Below, in pieces: positions 51,870 through 62,414 of a DNA stretch of 64,000 nucleotides (within the stretch, counting starts at the first letter, position 1; every line of letters starts with the position of its first letter). The stretch covers positions 124,001-188,000 of the forward strand of contig JAIXRN010000052.1 of NCBI GenBank assembly GCA_027485165.1, in the 5' to 3' direction. The position numbers and the translations under genes are program-made. Source of the DNA: Rubrivivax sp. (GTDB taxonomy: Bacteria; Pseudomonadota; Gammaproteobacteria; Burkholderiales; Burkholderiaceae_C). Below the pieces are notes generated by a model that worked only from the letters and a program-made list of their open reading frames with translations, was not told where the DNA came from and searched no databases.

Positions 51870-53491
51870 CGAACACCCCGCAACACGACCCGCTGCCCGC
51901 CAGCGCCACGCGCCGCCGCCTGCTGCAACAAACGATGCTGCTGCCCTGGTGCGCTGGCGCAGTGGCCGCCCCTGCAGCAGACAGCCCCGCGTCTGTAGCC
52001 GCCCCGGCAGCCGCCTCGGCCCCCGCCGGTTCCCCACCGCCCGCCCCGCCCCCCGCACTGCCGCTGGTCAAGGCGGTGCTCAGCACGCGTGAGCTGCAAG
52101 CCGACCTGTCGCTGCTGGCCACGCTCTACGAAACCCTGCACCCCGGCCTGCTGCGCTTCCAGACCGAAGCCGACTACCGTGCGCGCCGGCAGTCCCTGCA
52201 CCAGACCTTCAGCCGCGACCTGCCCCTGGCCACGGCCTTCCGCGAGTTGTCCCGCTTCACCGCTGCGGTGCGCTGCGGCCACACCTACGCCAACTTCTAC
52301 AACCAGCGCCGCAGCGTGCAGCAGGCGCTGTTCGCCGGGCGCGACAAGCTGCCCTTCACCTTCACCTGGCTAGGCCCGCGCATGGTGGCCACGGGCGGCG
52401 CGCTGGCGCGCGGCACCGAGGTGCTGGCGATCGACGGCACGCCGGTGGCCGATGTGCTGGCCCAGCTGCTGCCCCTCGTGCGCACCGACGGGAACAACGA
52501 CGCCAAGAAGCTGGCCCTGCTGTCGGTGCGTGGGCGCGACGCCTGGGAGACCTTCGACATCTTCTTCGCCCAGACCTTCGGCGCCCGCGACGCCGGGCTT
52601 CGCCGCTTCGTGCTGGACGTGCGCCTGCCTGGCGACGCCGACCAGGGCAGCACGCGCCGCCTGGAAGTGCCAGCCGTCGGCCTGGAAGAACGCCGCAGCG
52701 CCGTGCCGCCCCAGCCCGCCCCGAGCGACGCCACGCCGCCCTGGCAGCTGCGCTTCGAGAGCAGCGGCAGCGCCGTGCTGACCATGGGCGGCTGGGCGCT
52801 TTACAACAGCCGCTGGGACTGGCAGCGCTGGCTGAACGCCGTGCTGGACGAGGTCGTCGAACGCCGCAGCCCGGCCCTGGTGGTGGACCTGCGCGACAAC
52901 GAAGGCGGCATGGACTGCGGCGACCTGATCCTGGCGCGCTGCACCGCGCGGGTGCTGCGCGACGAAGGCAGCGAGCGCCTGGTGCGCTACCGCCGCGTGC
53001 CCGACGCGCTGCGCGCGCCGCTGGACACCTGGGACAACAACTTCTTTGATTGGGGCGACCGGGTCGAGCCCCTGGCCGGTGCGCGCGAAGGCCGGGGGGA
53101 CGGCGCCAGCTGGTTCCGCTTCGTCGACAGCGCCACGGCCCGCAGCATTGAACCGCGCGGCCCGCGCTTTGCCGGTGCGCTGCGTGTGTTGACCAGTAGC
53201 ACCAACAGTTCAGCCACCTTCCGCTTCGCGCAGCTGGTGCGCCAGTACGGGTTGGGCACGCTGATCGGCGGCGCCACGGGCGGCAACCAGCGCGGCATCA
53301 CTGGCGGCGGTTTCTTCTTCGTGCGGCTGCCCGAAACCGGGCTGGAAGTGGACCTGCCGCTGATCGGCCAGTACGCTCGCGGCGATAGGCCGGACGCTGG
53401 GATCGAACCCGACCTGGCACGGGTGCCCACGGTGGCCGATATCGCGGCCGGGCGCGACCCGGTTCTGGCGGCGGCCCTGCGGGCCACCTGA
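51866..53491 (+). CDS. S41-family peptidase-like exported protein
   Basis: This 541-residue protein has an RR-type leader (ATRRRLLQQTMLLPWCAGAVAAPAA) and then an Ala/Pro-rich linker (residues about 35-65). A helical N-domain (LSLLATLYETLHPGLLRF) leads to a C-terminal-processing-peptidase-like domain. This has LAIDGTPVADVLAQLLPLV as a PDZ-like segment, PALVVDLRDNEGGMDCGDL, VLTSSTNSSATFRFAQLV (Ser near 448), and GGATGGNQRGITGGGFFFVRLPETGLEVDLP. The S41 catalytic Lys of Tsp proteases is not obvious, so it may be a Ser-only or inactive member. Its coupling to the amylase gene is unusual. It could process a carbohydrate-binding or envelope protein. Confidence 0.85.
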
Positions 53492-53513
53492 ACCGGGCCG
53501 CGCCCTGGGGGCG

Positions 53514-54119
53514 TCAGCCCTGGCGCTTGCGGGCGAAGGCGGCCATGCCCACCAGGCCCAGGGCCATCATCGCCCAGGTGCTGGCTTCAGGAACCGGCAC
53601 CACGCGGCCGACCGTCAGATTGTCCAGCGACGCGTAGTTCGCCGCCGGGGCTGCGAACGTCAGCGACGTGATGGCCACGTCCGACGTGAAGCCGCGGTAG
53701 GTGGCCTCGCTGGTGGGCGTGTAGGTGGTCGTGGTGCCGTCGCTCAGGGTCAGCGTGACGGGCGCTGCGACGAAGTCGTCGAAGATGTCCGTAAGGAAGA
53801 AGTTGCCACCGACGGCGGTGGTGCCGGCGCCAAAGGTGATGGTCAGGGCTGAAGCCGGGGCGTTGGTGCCGATCAGGCTGCCGCTGGTGTACACGCCGCC
53901 CGTGGCGGCCACGGTGAAGCTGAAGCCGCCGCTGCTGTAGGGGATGGAAGTCGGGGCCGGGAAGGCGGGGTTCGCAACCGAGAAGGTCTCGGTGTAGGCG
54001 CCCGGCTGCAGGGTGGCCAGGAAGGCTGCAGACGACGTGAAGGTGGTGGTGGCCGCGAAAGCGGGCAGGGTGGCGGCGGCCAGGGCGGCAACGGCGGCAA
54101 AGCGGGACAGGGTGGACAT
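53514..54119 (-). CDS. PEP-CTERM sorting-domain protein
   Basis: This 201-residue exported protein has a signal peptide (MSTLSRFAAVAALAAATLPAFA-ATT) and a Thr/Ser/Ala-rich beta body (TETFSVANPAFPAPTSIPYS, GNFFLTDIFDDFVAAPVTLTLS). The C-terminal PEP-CTERM signal is VPVPEASTWAMM, a hydrophobic helix and ARKRQG. It is convergent with the S41-like gene (22 bp between stops). Unlike the first PEP-CTERM gene, no sigma-54 promoter was found upstream. A perfect 19-bp hairpin (54181-54223) lies in its 5' region, between it and malQ. Confidence 0.92.
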   Translation of the reverse strand: MSTLSRFAAVAALAAATLPAFAATTTFTSSAAFLATLQPGAYTETFSVANPAFPAPTSIPYSSGGFSFTVAATGGVYTSGSLIGTNAPASALTITFGAGTTAVGGNFFLTDIFDDFVAAPVTLTLSDGTTTTYTPTSEATYRGFTSDVAITSLTFAAPAANYASLDNLTVGRVVPVPEASTWAMMALGLVGMAAFARKRQG

Positions 54120-54180
54120 AGAAGGCTTAGTCAAGAGAGATGAGGGGGCCTTCAGTGTAGGAAGGGTCTGCAGCTGCCAT

Positions 54181-54223
54181 GCCCCCCGGGCTGCGGGGCA
54201 CGGGGCCCCGCAGCCCGGGGGGC
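54181..54223. terminator. Perfect 19-bp-stem hairpin (probable malQ terminator)
   Basis: GCCCCCCGGGCTGCGGGGC (54181-54199) and its exact reverse complement (54205-54223) flank a 5-base loop. It lies 24 bp after the malQ stop. No T-run follows on either strand, so it may be an RNA 3'-end structure and not a classic terminator. Confidence 0.7.
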
Positions 54224-54246
54224 CTCCACCCGGTGGCGACGGGGTT

Positions 54247-55812
54247 TCAGGCGCCGTCGTGTTCGCGGCCCAGCCGGCCGCTGACCTGGGCCATTTGCCG
54301 TAAGCGCGGCGCCAGTGGGCCGTCCAGCATCGGCCAGTCAAAGCGCCAGCCCCAGTTGCCTTCGGCCGTGCCGGGGCGGTTCATGCGGTGTTCGCTGCCC
54401 AGGCCCAGCAGGTCCTGCAGCGGGGCCAGCGCCAGGTTGGCCACCGATGTGCTGGTGGCCCGCAACACCGCCCGTGCGGCCTGCGCCGGGCTGGCCTGCG
54501 GGTCGATGCCCAGGTAGGCCGCCGCGAAGGCGCGCTGCGCTGCCGGTGCGCCGGCCCACCAGCCGGCCACCGTGTCGCTGTCGTGCGTGCTGCTGTAGAC
54601 CAGGCCATGGGGTTGGTGGCGGTGCGGCAGAAAGACGTGGTCGCAGTCCTGCGGGCCCTGCATCAGGCCTTCGTAGACGATGCGCATGCCGGGCCAGCCG
54701 TAGCGTTCGCGCAGCGCCACCACGTCGGGCGTGATCAGGCCCAGGTCTTCGGCGACGATCGGCAGCTGGCCCAGTTCAGCCTGGATGCGGTCGAACAGCG
54801 CCGCGCCCGGGCCGCTCACCCAGCGGCCGTCCACGGCCGTTGCGCAGCTGGCGGGGATTTCCCAGTGCCCGGCAAAGCCGCGGAAGTGGTCGATGCGGAA
54901 CACGTCGGCCAGTGCCAGCGCGCGCCGCACACGCGCCAGCCACCAGGCGTAGCCGTCTGCGGCCATGCGGTCCCAGTGGTACAGCGGGTTGCCCCAGCGT
55001 TGGCCTTCAGGGCTGTAGCCATCGGGCGGCACGCCGGCCACCGCCGTGGGCTGGTGGTCCGGGCCCAGCAGGAACAGGTCGGGCCGGGCCCAGACGTCGG
55101 CGCTGTCGTGGGCCACGAAGATGGGCAGGTCGCCCATCAGCGCCACCCCCTGCGCCTGTGCGGCGGCGCGCAGTCTGGCCAGTTGTTCGTCGAACTGCCA
55201 CTGGATGAATTCGTGCGCCGCCACGGCCGCGCCATGCTGCGCGCGTGCAGCCTGCAGGGCGGCGGGTTCACGCCGGGCCTGCGCCGCGCCGTCGGGGCCT
55301 GGCCAGGCCCACCAGGGCAGGCCGCCATGGGCTTCTTTCAGCGCTGCGAACAGCGCCCAGTCGGGCAGCCAGTGGGCCTGGGCGCTGCGCCAGGCGGCAA
55401 AAGCCTGACGCTCGGCGCGGGTGCCGCGCGCCGCAAAACCCGCGGCCGCAGCATGCAGGCGCTGCATCCGCCAGGGCCCGACGCGGGCGAAGTCGACGGG
55501 GGCCGGGCTGCCACCCGGCAGGGGGCCTGGCCGCGGCGCATCGGCCAGTGCGGCCGCGTCCAGCCAGCCGGCTGCCGCCAGCGGCTCCAACGCCACCAGC
55601 AGCGGGTGGCCAGCAAAGGCCGAAGGGCTTTGATAGGGTGAATTCCCCGGCCCGGCCGGCCCCAGCGGCAGCACCTGCCAGAGCCGCTGGCCGGCCGCGG
55701 CCAGCCAGGCCAGGAAGCGGTGGGCGTGCTCGCCGAGGTCGCCGCTGCCGTGCGGGCCGGGCAGGGCGGTGAGGTGCAGCACGACCCCGGCGCGCCGTTC
55801 GTTCAGGTTCAT
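54247..55812 (-). CDS. malQ: 4-alpha-glucanotransferase (amylomaltase, MalQ)
   Basis: This 521-residue GH77 enzyme has RRAGVVLHLTALPGPHGSGDLGEHAHRFL near the N-terminus and LPLGPAGPGNSPYQSPSAFAG, the MalQ substrate loop. The catalytic residues are DVFRIDHFRGF (Asp near 310), PIVAEDLGL (Glu near 352) and SSTHDSDTVAGWW (Asp near 409; family usually THDNDT). It disproportionates maltodextrins, releasing glucose. The start at 55812 has GAGG 6 bp upstream. An operator-like 15-mer lies 17 bp before the ATG. It is divergent from the maltose transporter genes. Confidence 0.95.
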   Translation of the reverse strand: MNLNERRAGVVLHLTALPGPHGSGDLGEHAHRFLAWLAAAGQRLWQVLPLGPAGPGNSPYQSPSAFAGHPLLVALEPLAAAGWLDAAALADAPRPGPLPGGSPAPVDFARVGPWRMQRLHAAAAGFAARGTRAERQAFAAWRSAQAHWLPDWALFAALKEAHGGLPWWAWPGPDGAAQARREPAALQAARAQHGAAVAAHEFIQWQFDEQLARLRAAAQAQGVALMGDLPIFVAHDSADVWARPDLFLLGPDHQPTAVAGVPPDGYSPEGQRWGNPLYHWDRMAADGYAWWLARVRRALALADVFRIDHFRGFAGHWEIPASCATAVDGRWVSGPGAALFDRIQAELGQLPIVAEDLGLITPDVVALRERYGWPGMRIVYEGLMQGPQDCDHVFLPHRHQPHGLVYSSTHDSDTVAGWWAGAPAAQRAFAAAYLGIDPQASPAQAARAVLRATSTSVANLALAPLQDLLGLGSEHRMNRPGTAEGNWGWRFDWPMLDGPLAPRLRQMAQVSGRLGREHDGA

Positions 55813-55828
55813 GAGCCGCCTCAAAATA

Positions 55829-55843
55829 TGTAGTAATGCTACA
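55829..55843. promoter_or_regulatory. TGTA-N7-TACA operator upstream of malQ
   Basis: TGTAGTAATGCTACA has perfect 5-bp arms (TGTAG/CTACA) and lies 17 bp upstream of the malQ ATG. It matches the sites at pulA/amylase and malK. Its centre is 109 bp from the malK site. Confidence 0.75.
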
Positions 55844-55916
55844 GGCCAATCGTTAGCTTAACGTCTAAGTGACTGATTTTTCAGGGTAAACGCCGAAGCA
55901 TTGGCCTGCAGAGCCA

Positions 55917-55945
55917 TTGATGCGGGTGGTCCCGGCCTGTATATT
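55917..55945 (+). promoter_or_regulatory. Sigma-70 promoter of the malK operon
   Basis: TTGATG (55917-55922) and TATATT (55940-55945) are separated by 17 bp, matching four and five of six consensus bases. The predicted start is near 55952, 41 bp before the GTG of malK. The operator 55938-55952 overlaps the -10 box. Confidence 0.7.
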
Positions 55946-55952
55946 CTCTACA
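55938..55952. promoter_or_regulatory. TGTA-N7-TACA operator at the malK promoter
   Basis: TGTATATTCTCTACA matches the 15-bp form at pulA/amylase and malQ. It covers the -10 box and the predicted start point of the malK promoter, as expected for a repressor site. Confidence 0.7.
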
Positions 55953-55992
55953 AAGCCGGCCCATCCCCAGGGCCCGGCACGGAGACAAGCAC

Positions 55993-57109
<1,117 letters not shown>

Positions 57110-57120
<11 letters not shown>

Positions 57121-58327
57121 CGCACGCTGGCGCCCGCATCTGGCTCTGCGTCTGCCCCTGCGCCTGGCAGCAGCGCTGGGCCTGGCCGCGCTGGCCACGG
57201 CCACGGCGGTGGCACAGCCGCTGCGCCTGCTGGTGTGGATCAACGGCGACAAGGGCTACAACGGGCTGCAGCAGGTGGGCGACCGCTTCACCGCCGAATC
57301 GGGCGTGCAGGTGGTGGTGCAGCACCCCGAAGGCGCGCCCGACAAGTTCCAGGCCGCGGCCGCCGCGGGCAAGGGCCCGGACATCATGTGCTGGCCGCAC
57401 GACCGCGTGGGCGAATGGGCCAAGTCGGGCCTGATCGTGCCGGTGCGCCCGGCCAGGCGCGTGCGCGACGAGATCGACGAAGCCGCCTGGCAGGCCTTCA
57501 GCTACCGCGGCCAGACCTGGGGCTATCCGCTGTCGATCGAGGCCGTGGGCCTGATCTACAACAAGGCGCTGGTACGCACGCCGCCCACCCGCTGGGAAGA
57601 CGTGCTGGCGCTGGACGACCAGCTGCAAAAGCAGGGCAAGCGCGCCATCCTGTGGCCGTACAACCAGTCGTTCTTCAGCTGGGCGCTGCTGGCCGGTGCA
57701 GGCAGCGAGGTCTTCGGCCGCAGCGCGCAAGGCGAACCGGACCCGAGGACCACCGGCATCAACAACCCCGGCGCGCTGCGCGGCGTGCAGATGCTCGACC
57801 GCCTGATCCGCGAAGGCCGCATGCCGCGTGGCGCGCGGTATTCTGAAATGGAAGCCTCGTTCGCACGTGGCGCGGTGGCGATGATGATCAGCGGCCCCTG
57901 GGCCTGGGACAACGTGCGCAAGGTCGGCATCGACTTCGGCGTGGCGCCTATTCCAGGCTTTGACGGCCGCCCGGGCAAGCCCTTCGTGGGCGTGCTGGGC
58001 TGCATGGTCACCGCGCCCAGCCGCATCAAGGACGTGGCGCGCGAATTCATCGAGAACCACCTGCTGAAGGTCGAGAGCCTGAAGATCATCAGCGCCGACG
58101 TGCCCCTGGGCACGCCGGCCAACAAGGCCTACTACCGCGAACTGAGCAGCGACCCGCGCATCGTCGCCACCATGGCCAACGCGCGCGCGGGCGAGCCCAT
58201 TCCCAACATCCCCGAGATGGGCCGCTTCTTCCCGGCCATGGACGCCGCGCTGGAAGCCATCACCAGCGGCCGGCAGGCGCCGAAAGAAGCGCTGGACGGC
58301 GCAGCCGCCCGGATGTTGTCGAGATGA
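57110..58327 (+). CDS. malE: Maltose/maltodextrin-binding protein MalE
   Basis: This 405-residue periplasmic solute-binding protein has a leader (LRLPLRLAAALGLAALATATAVA-QP). It shows LRLLVWINGDKGYNGLQQVGDRF, DIMCWPHDRVGEWAKSGLI, and YPLSIEAVGLIYNKALVRTPPTRWEDVL, the family ligand and hinge regions. AMMISGPWAWDNVRKVGIDFGVAPIPG and VLGCMVTAPSRI follow. It captures maltodextrins for the MalFG channel. The first codons overlap malK in another frame, so translation is coupled. Its stop overlaps the malF start (ATGA). Confidence 0.94.
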
Positions 58328-59895
58328 GCCGCAGCCTGGCAGCAGCCCCAGCGCGCACGCCCTGGTTGCAGGCGGGCATCGGCGCGCTGGCCGCCATCGC
58401 CCTGCTGTGGTTCGTCTTCGGCCTGTACACCGCCGGGCAGCCGATGGTGGCCATGGGTGCGCTGGTGTTCGGTGCGGCGGCCATCGTCGTCTACGCCACG
58501 GCCACGTCGGTGGCCTGGAAGTACCTATTCCCGGGCGTTGCCGGCATGCTGCTGTTCGTGGCCTTTCCGCTGCTCTACACGGTCCAGATCGGCTTCACCA
58601 ACTACTCGTCGAGCAACTTGCTGACGCAGGAGCGTTCTGCAGCCTACCTGCTGGACCAGACCGTGGTGGACGAAGCCAGCGCGCGGCGCTACACGGTGCA
58701 CCGTGAAGGCAAGGCCTACCGCCTGCGCCTGGCCCCGGCCGAAGGCAGTGCCGGTGTTGCACTGCTGAGCCCCCCGCTGCCGCTGGACGGCAGCGCTGCT
58801 GCACCCGTGCCGCTGTCTGCACAAGGCAGCACCGCCCTGGCCGAGCCGCTGGGCCTGCGTGACGTGATCGCCCTGCGCAGCGGGCTGCTGCCGCTGCAGT
58901 TGCAGCTGCCGGGCGCCGACGGATCGGGCGGCAACGGATCGGGCGAGGTGCTGCGCTATGCCGGCCTGCGCGAGTTCGGCCGCATCGAAGCCCTGTGGCA
59001 AGCCCAGCCCGGTGGCGCGGTGAAGCAGTTGGCCAGCGGCACGGTCTACGCGCCCAACCCGGCCACCGGCTTTTTCGAGAGCCCCAGTGGCGAACGCGTG
59101 CAGCCGGGCTTCACGGTGGGCGTCGGGTTCGCGAACTACAGCCGCATGTTGCTGGACGCTGATTTCCGCGGGCCGTTCGTCAGCATCTTCATCTGGACGG
59201 TGCTGTTCGCGGGCCTCACGGTGCTGTTTTCCACCGCCATCGGCATGACGCTGGCGGTGCTGCTGGAATGGCCGGCGCTGAAGGGCCGCGCGCTCTACCG
59301 CACGCTGCTGTTCCTGCCCTATGCGGTGCCGGGCTTCATCAGCATCCTGGTGTGGAAGGGCCTGTTCAACCAGAACTTCGGCGAGATCAACGCCATCCTG
59401 GACGCGCTGTTCGGCATCCGGCCGGCCTGGTTCGCCGACCCCACCTTGGCCAAGACGATGATCCTCGTCGTCAACACCTGGCTGGGCTACCCGTACATCA
59501 TGATCCTGTGCACGGGCCTCATCAAAGCCATACCCGGCGACCTGTATGAAGCCAGCGCCATCGCCGGCGCCACGCCGCTGGTTAACTTCTTCAAGATCAC
59601 CGTGCCGCTGATCGTGAAGCCGCTCACGCCGCTGCTCATCAGCGCCTTCGCCTTCAACTTCAACAACTTCGTGCTCATCAGCCTGCTCACCGACGGTCGG
59701 CCCGACTTCCTGAACACCAAGCTGCCGGCCGGCACCACCGACATCCTGGTCAGCTACACCTACCGCATCGCGTTCACCGACAGCGGCCAGAACTTCGGCC
59801 TGGCCGCGGCCATCAGCACGCTGATCTTCTTCATCGTGGCGGCGATGGCGCTGCTGCAGCTGCGATTGACGCAACCCCAGGAAGCGAGAAGGTAA
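58324..59895 (+). CDS. malF: Maltose ABC transporter permease MalF
   Basis: This 523-residue inner-membrane permease has an N-terminal TM pair. A long periplasmic loop (residues about 100-265), as in E. coli MalF, is rich in Gly/Ala/Asp and contains LRDVIALRSGLLPLQL. A TM block follows, with the EAA motif YEASAIAGATPLVNFFKITVPLIVKPL near residue 418 that contacts MalK. FAFNFNNFVLISLLTDGRPD lies near the end. The ATG overlaps the malE stop. The large P2-type loop contacts the binding protein. Confidence 0.94.
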   Translation: MSRSLAAAPARTPWLQAGIGALAAIALLWFVFGLYTAGQPMVAMGALVFGAAAIVVYATATSVAWKYLFPGVAGMLLFVAFPLLYTVQIGFTNYSSSNLLTQERSAAYLLDQTVVDEASARRYTVHREGKAYRLRLAPAEGSAGVALLSPPLPLDGSAAAPVPLSAQGSTALAEPLGLRDVIALRSGLLPLQLQLPGADGSGGNGSGEVLRYAGLREFGRIEALWQAQPGGAVKQLASGTVYAPNPATGFFESPSGERVQPGFTVGVGFANYSRMLLDADFRGPFVSIFIWTVLFAGLTVLFSTAIGMTLAVLLEWPALKGRALYRTLLFLPYAVPGFISILVWKGLFNQNFGEINAILDALFGIRPAWFADPTLAKTMILVVNTWLGYPYIMILCTGLIKAIPGDLYEASAIAGATPLVNFFKITVPLIVKPLTPLLISAFAFNFNNFVLISLLTDGRPDFLNTKLPAGTTDILVSYTYRIAFTDSGQNFGLAAAISTLIFFIVAAMALLQLRLTQPQEARR

Positions 59896-59901
59896 GCCCC
59901 C

Positions 59902-60792
59902 ATGCCCATCGTCACCGGCAAGAGCCAACGCTGGCGCGTCGTCGCCGCCCACGCTGCGCTGTGGGCGCTGCTGGCCGTCACGCTGTTCCCGCTGCTGGCC
60001 GTGGTCAGCATCAGCCTGCGGCCGGGCAACTTCGGCACCGGCAGCCTGATTCCCAGCACCATCAGCTTCGAGCACTGGCAGCTGGCGCTGGGCATCCCCG
60101 TGGGTCAGCCCGACGGCACCGTGGTGCAGCCGCCTTTCCCGGTGCTGCTGTGGCTGTGGAACAGCATCAAGATCGCCACGATCTCGGCCTTCCTCATCGT
60201 GGCCATCAGCACCACGGCGGCCTATGCCTTTGCGCGCATGCGGTTTGCGCGCAAGACGCTCATCCTCAACAGCATGCTGCTGCTGCAGATGTTCCCGGTG
60301 GCCGTGGCCCTGGTGGCCATCTACGCCATCTTCGAAGGCCTGGGGCAGAAGATCCCCTGGCTGGGCATCGAGACGCACGCCGGGCTCATCGTGGCTTATC
60401 TGGGCGGCGTGGCCATGCACATCTGGACGATCAAGGGCTACTTCGAGAGCATCCCGGTGGAGATCGAAGAAAACGCCAAGGTCGACGGCGCCACGCACTG
60501 GCAGGCCTTCCGCCATGTGCTGCTGCCGATGGCCGTGCCGATCCTGATGGTGGTGTTCGTGCTGGCCTTCATCGGCACCATCATCGAATACCCGGTGGCT
60601 TCGATCCTGCTGCGCGAAGAGCCGAACCTGACGCTGGCGGTGGGCAGCAAGTTTTACCTGTATGAACAGAAGTACCTGTGGGGCGACTTCGCCGCGGCGG
60701 CGGTGCTGAGCGGCCTGCCCATCACGCTGGTGTTTCTGCTGGCGCAGCGCTGGATCGTCAGTGGGCTGACGGCTGGAGGCGTCAAAGGATGA
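59902..60792 (+). CDS. malG: Maltose ABC transporter permease MalG
   Basis: This 296-residue permease has six TM segments ([62 protein letters not shown]). The EAA loop [31 protein letters not shown] lies near residue 192. The C-terminus [17 protein letters not shown] ends in the MalG-like tail that enters the MalK dimer. It has a GAAGG ribosome site and lies 6 bp after malF. Its stop overlaps the start of the next GH13 gene (ATGA). Confidence 0.94.
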   Translation: MPIVTGKSQRWRVVAAHAALWALLAVTLFPLLAVVSISLRPGNFGTGSLIPSTISFEHWQLALGIPVGQPDGTVVQPPFPVLLWLWNSIKIATISAFLIVAISTTAAYAFARMRFARKTLILNSMLLLQMFPVAVALVAIYAIFEGLGQKIPWLGIETHAGLIVAYLGGVAMHIWTIKGYFESIPVEIEENAKVDGATHWQAFRHVLLPMAVPILMVVFVLAFIGTIIEYPVASILLREEPNLTLAVGSKFYLYEQKYLWGDFAAAAVLSGLPITLVFLLAQRWIVSGLTAGGVKG

Positions 60793-62414
60793 AGACTCAT
60801 TGGCTTGTGGCTGCGCGCATGTTGGCGTTAATGTCGACGTTATCGGCCGGTTTCAACATGGCCCACGCCGCCAGCTTCGCCACCGGCGTGAACACCCCCG
60901 CCGGCAACCCCGCCGACGAAGCCTTGAAGGGCGTGTACGAGGCGCGCGAGAAAGACTGGCGCAACGGCGCCATCGTCTACCAGGTGCTGCCCGACCGCTT
61001 CGTGCCAGCGGCCAATCTGGAGGCCAAGCGCCACCTCTACCCTGCGCCCAAGCTGCTGCGCCGCTGGGACGAAAGCCCCAAGCGCGGCAGCTACGTCGAC
61101 AGCGCGCGCCTGTGGAGCCACGAGATCGAGTTCTGGGGCGGTGACCTCGCCAGCCTGGCGACCCAGCTCGACCATGTCCAGGCGCTCGGCGCCGACGTGC
61201 TCTACCTCAACCCGATCCACCTGGCCTACACCAACCACAAATACGACGCCTTCGACTACAACGCCGTCAGCCCCGAGTTCGGCACGCGCGAAGACGTGAA
61301 GGCGCTGGCGAAGAACGTGCACGCGCGCGGCATGAAGCTGGTGCTGGACGGCGTGTTCAACCACATGGGCCGCAACGCGCCCATCTTCCAGGACGCGCTG
61401 GCCAACCCGCAGTCGAAATGGCGGGATTGGTTCTACTTCGGCCCGCAGTACCAGAGCGGCACGCGCACCTGGTGGCTGGCCGAGAACCTGCCTGAGATCA
61501 ATCTGGAGAACAAGGCCGTGCGCGACCATGTCTATGGCGCGAAAGATTCCGTGGTGCGCAGCTACCTGCGCGACGGCGTCGACGGCTGGCGGCTCGACGT
61601 GGCCGTCGATATCGGCTTCCAGTTCCTGAACGAACTCACGCGCGCGGCGCATGCCGAAAAACCCGGCTCGCTGGTGGTGGGCGAGATCGCCAACTACCCG
61701 AAGGACTGGATACCCGCGGTGGACGGCGCGATGAACTTCACGCTGCGCGAGATCATCGTTCGCACCGCACAGGGCCGGCTGGAGGTGCCGCTGGCGCAGA
61801 AGATGATCGACCGCATGATGGCCGACTCACCGCCCGGCGGCCTGCTCAAGAGCTGGATCATGCTGGACAACCACGACACGCCGCGCCTGGCCAGCACGCT
61901 GCCCGACACGCAGCGCCGCCGCCTGGCGCAAGTGCTGCAGTTCGCGCTGCCGGGCTCGCCCAACCTCTACTACGGCAGCGAGGTCGGCATGACGGGCGAA
62001 CAAGACCCCGAGATGCGCGGTCCGATGCGCTGGGATCGGGTGGACCAGGGCCACCCCGAGCTGGCGTGGACGAAGCAGCTCGTGGCCTTGCGCAAGGCCC
62101 ACCGCGCGCTGCGCGTGGGCGATTACCGCCCCATCAGCGCGCACAAGCTGCTGGCCTTCGAACGCCACACCGACCGCGCGCTGGACACCATTGTCGTGAT
62201 CGCCAACCCCAGCGAGCAGCCGGTCACCGAGAGCGTGCTCGTGGGCAACAGCAAGCTGATGAACAACTGGAACCTGGTGTCGCTGGACGGGCAGGTGAAG
62301 CTGCCCATCCAGGTGGGGCTGCTGCATGTGACGCTGCCGCCCGGCGGCTTTCTGGTGCTGAAGCCCGAGGCCAGCCCGGGCGGCGGCTACAGCGCCTACA
62401 AGCGGGTGCAGTGA
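60789..62414 (+). CDS. Exported GH13 alpha-amylase/cyclomaltodextrinase-like enzyme
   Basis: This 541-residue GH13 enzyme has an N-terminal leader ([18 protein letters not shown]). The barrel opens [17 protein letters not shown] with [26 protein letters not shown] is region I. The catalytic residues are [12 protein letters not shown] (Asp near 270), VVGEIANYP (Glu near 298) and [11 protein letters not shown] (Asp near 360). Cyclomaltodextrinase- and neopullulanase-like enzymes show this start. The leader predicts a periplasmic location, where it would trim maltodextrins before import. It is in the mal operon: start overlaps malG, stop overlaps the next GH13 gene. Confidence 0.93.
   Translation: MKTHWLVAARMLALMSTLSAGFNMAHAASFATGVNTPAGNPADEALKGVYEAREKDWRNGAIVYQVLPDRFVPAANLEAKRHLYPAPKLLRRWDESPKRGSYVDSARLWSHEIEFWGGDLASLATQLDHVQALGADVLYLNPIHLAYTNHKYDAFDYNAVSPEFGTREDVKALAKNVHARGMKLVLDGVFNHMGRNAPIFQDALANPQSKWRDWFYFGPQYQSGTRTWWLAENLPEINLENKAVRDHVYGAKDSVVRSYLRDGVDGWRLDVAVDIGFQFLNELTRAAHAEKPGSLVVGEIANYPKDWIPAVDGAMNFTLREIIVRTAQGRLEVPLAQKMIDRMMADSPPGGLLKSWIMLDNHDTPRLASTLPDTQRRRLAQVLQFALPGSPNLYYGSEVGMTGEQDPEMRGPMRWDRVDQGHPELAWTKQLVALRKAHRALRVGDYRPISAHKLLAFERHTDRALDTIVVIANPSEQPVTESVLVGNSKLMNNWNLVSLDGQVKLPIQVGLLHVTLPPGGFLVLKPEASPGGGYSAYKRVQ

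Noticed and set aside
58525..60516. A 663-residue minus-strand reading frame opposite malF and malG
   Set aside because: It is antisense to two well-supported permeases with EAA motifs and has the Gln/His/Ala/Arg bias of shadow frames.
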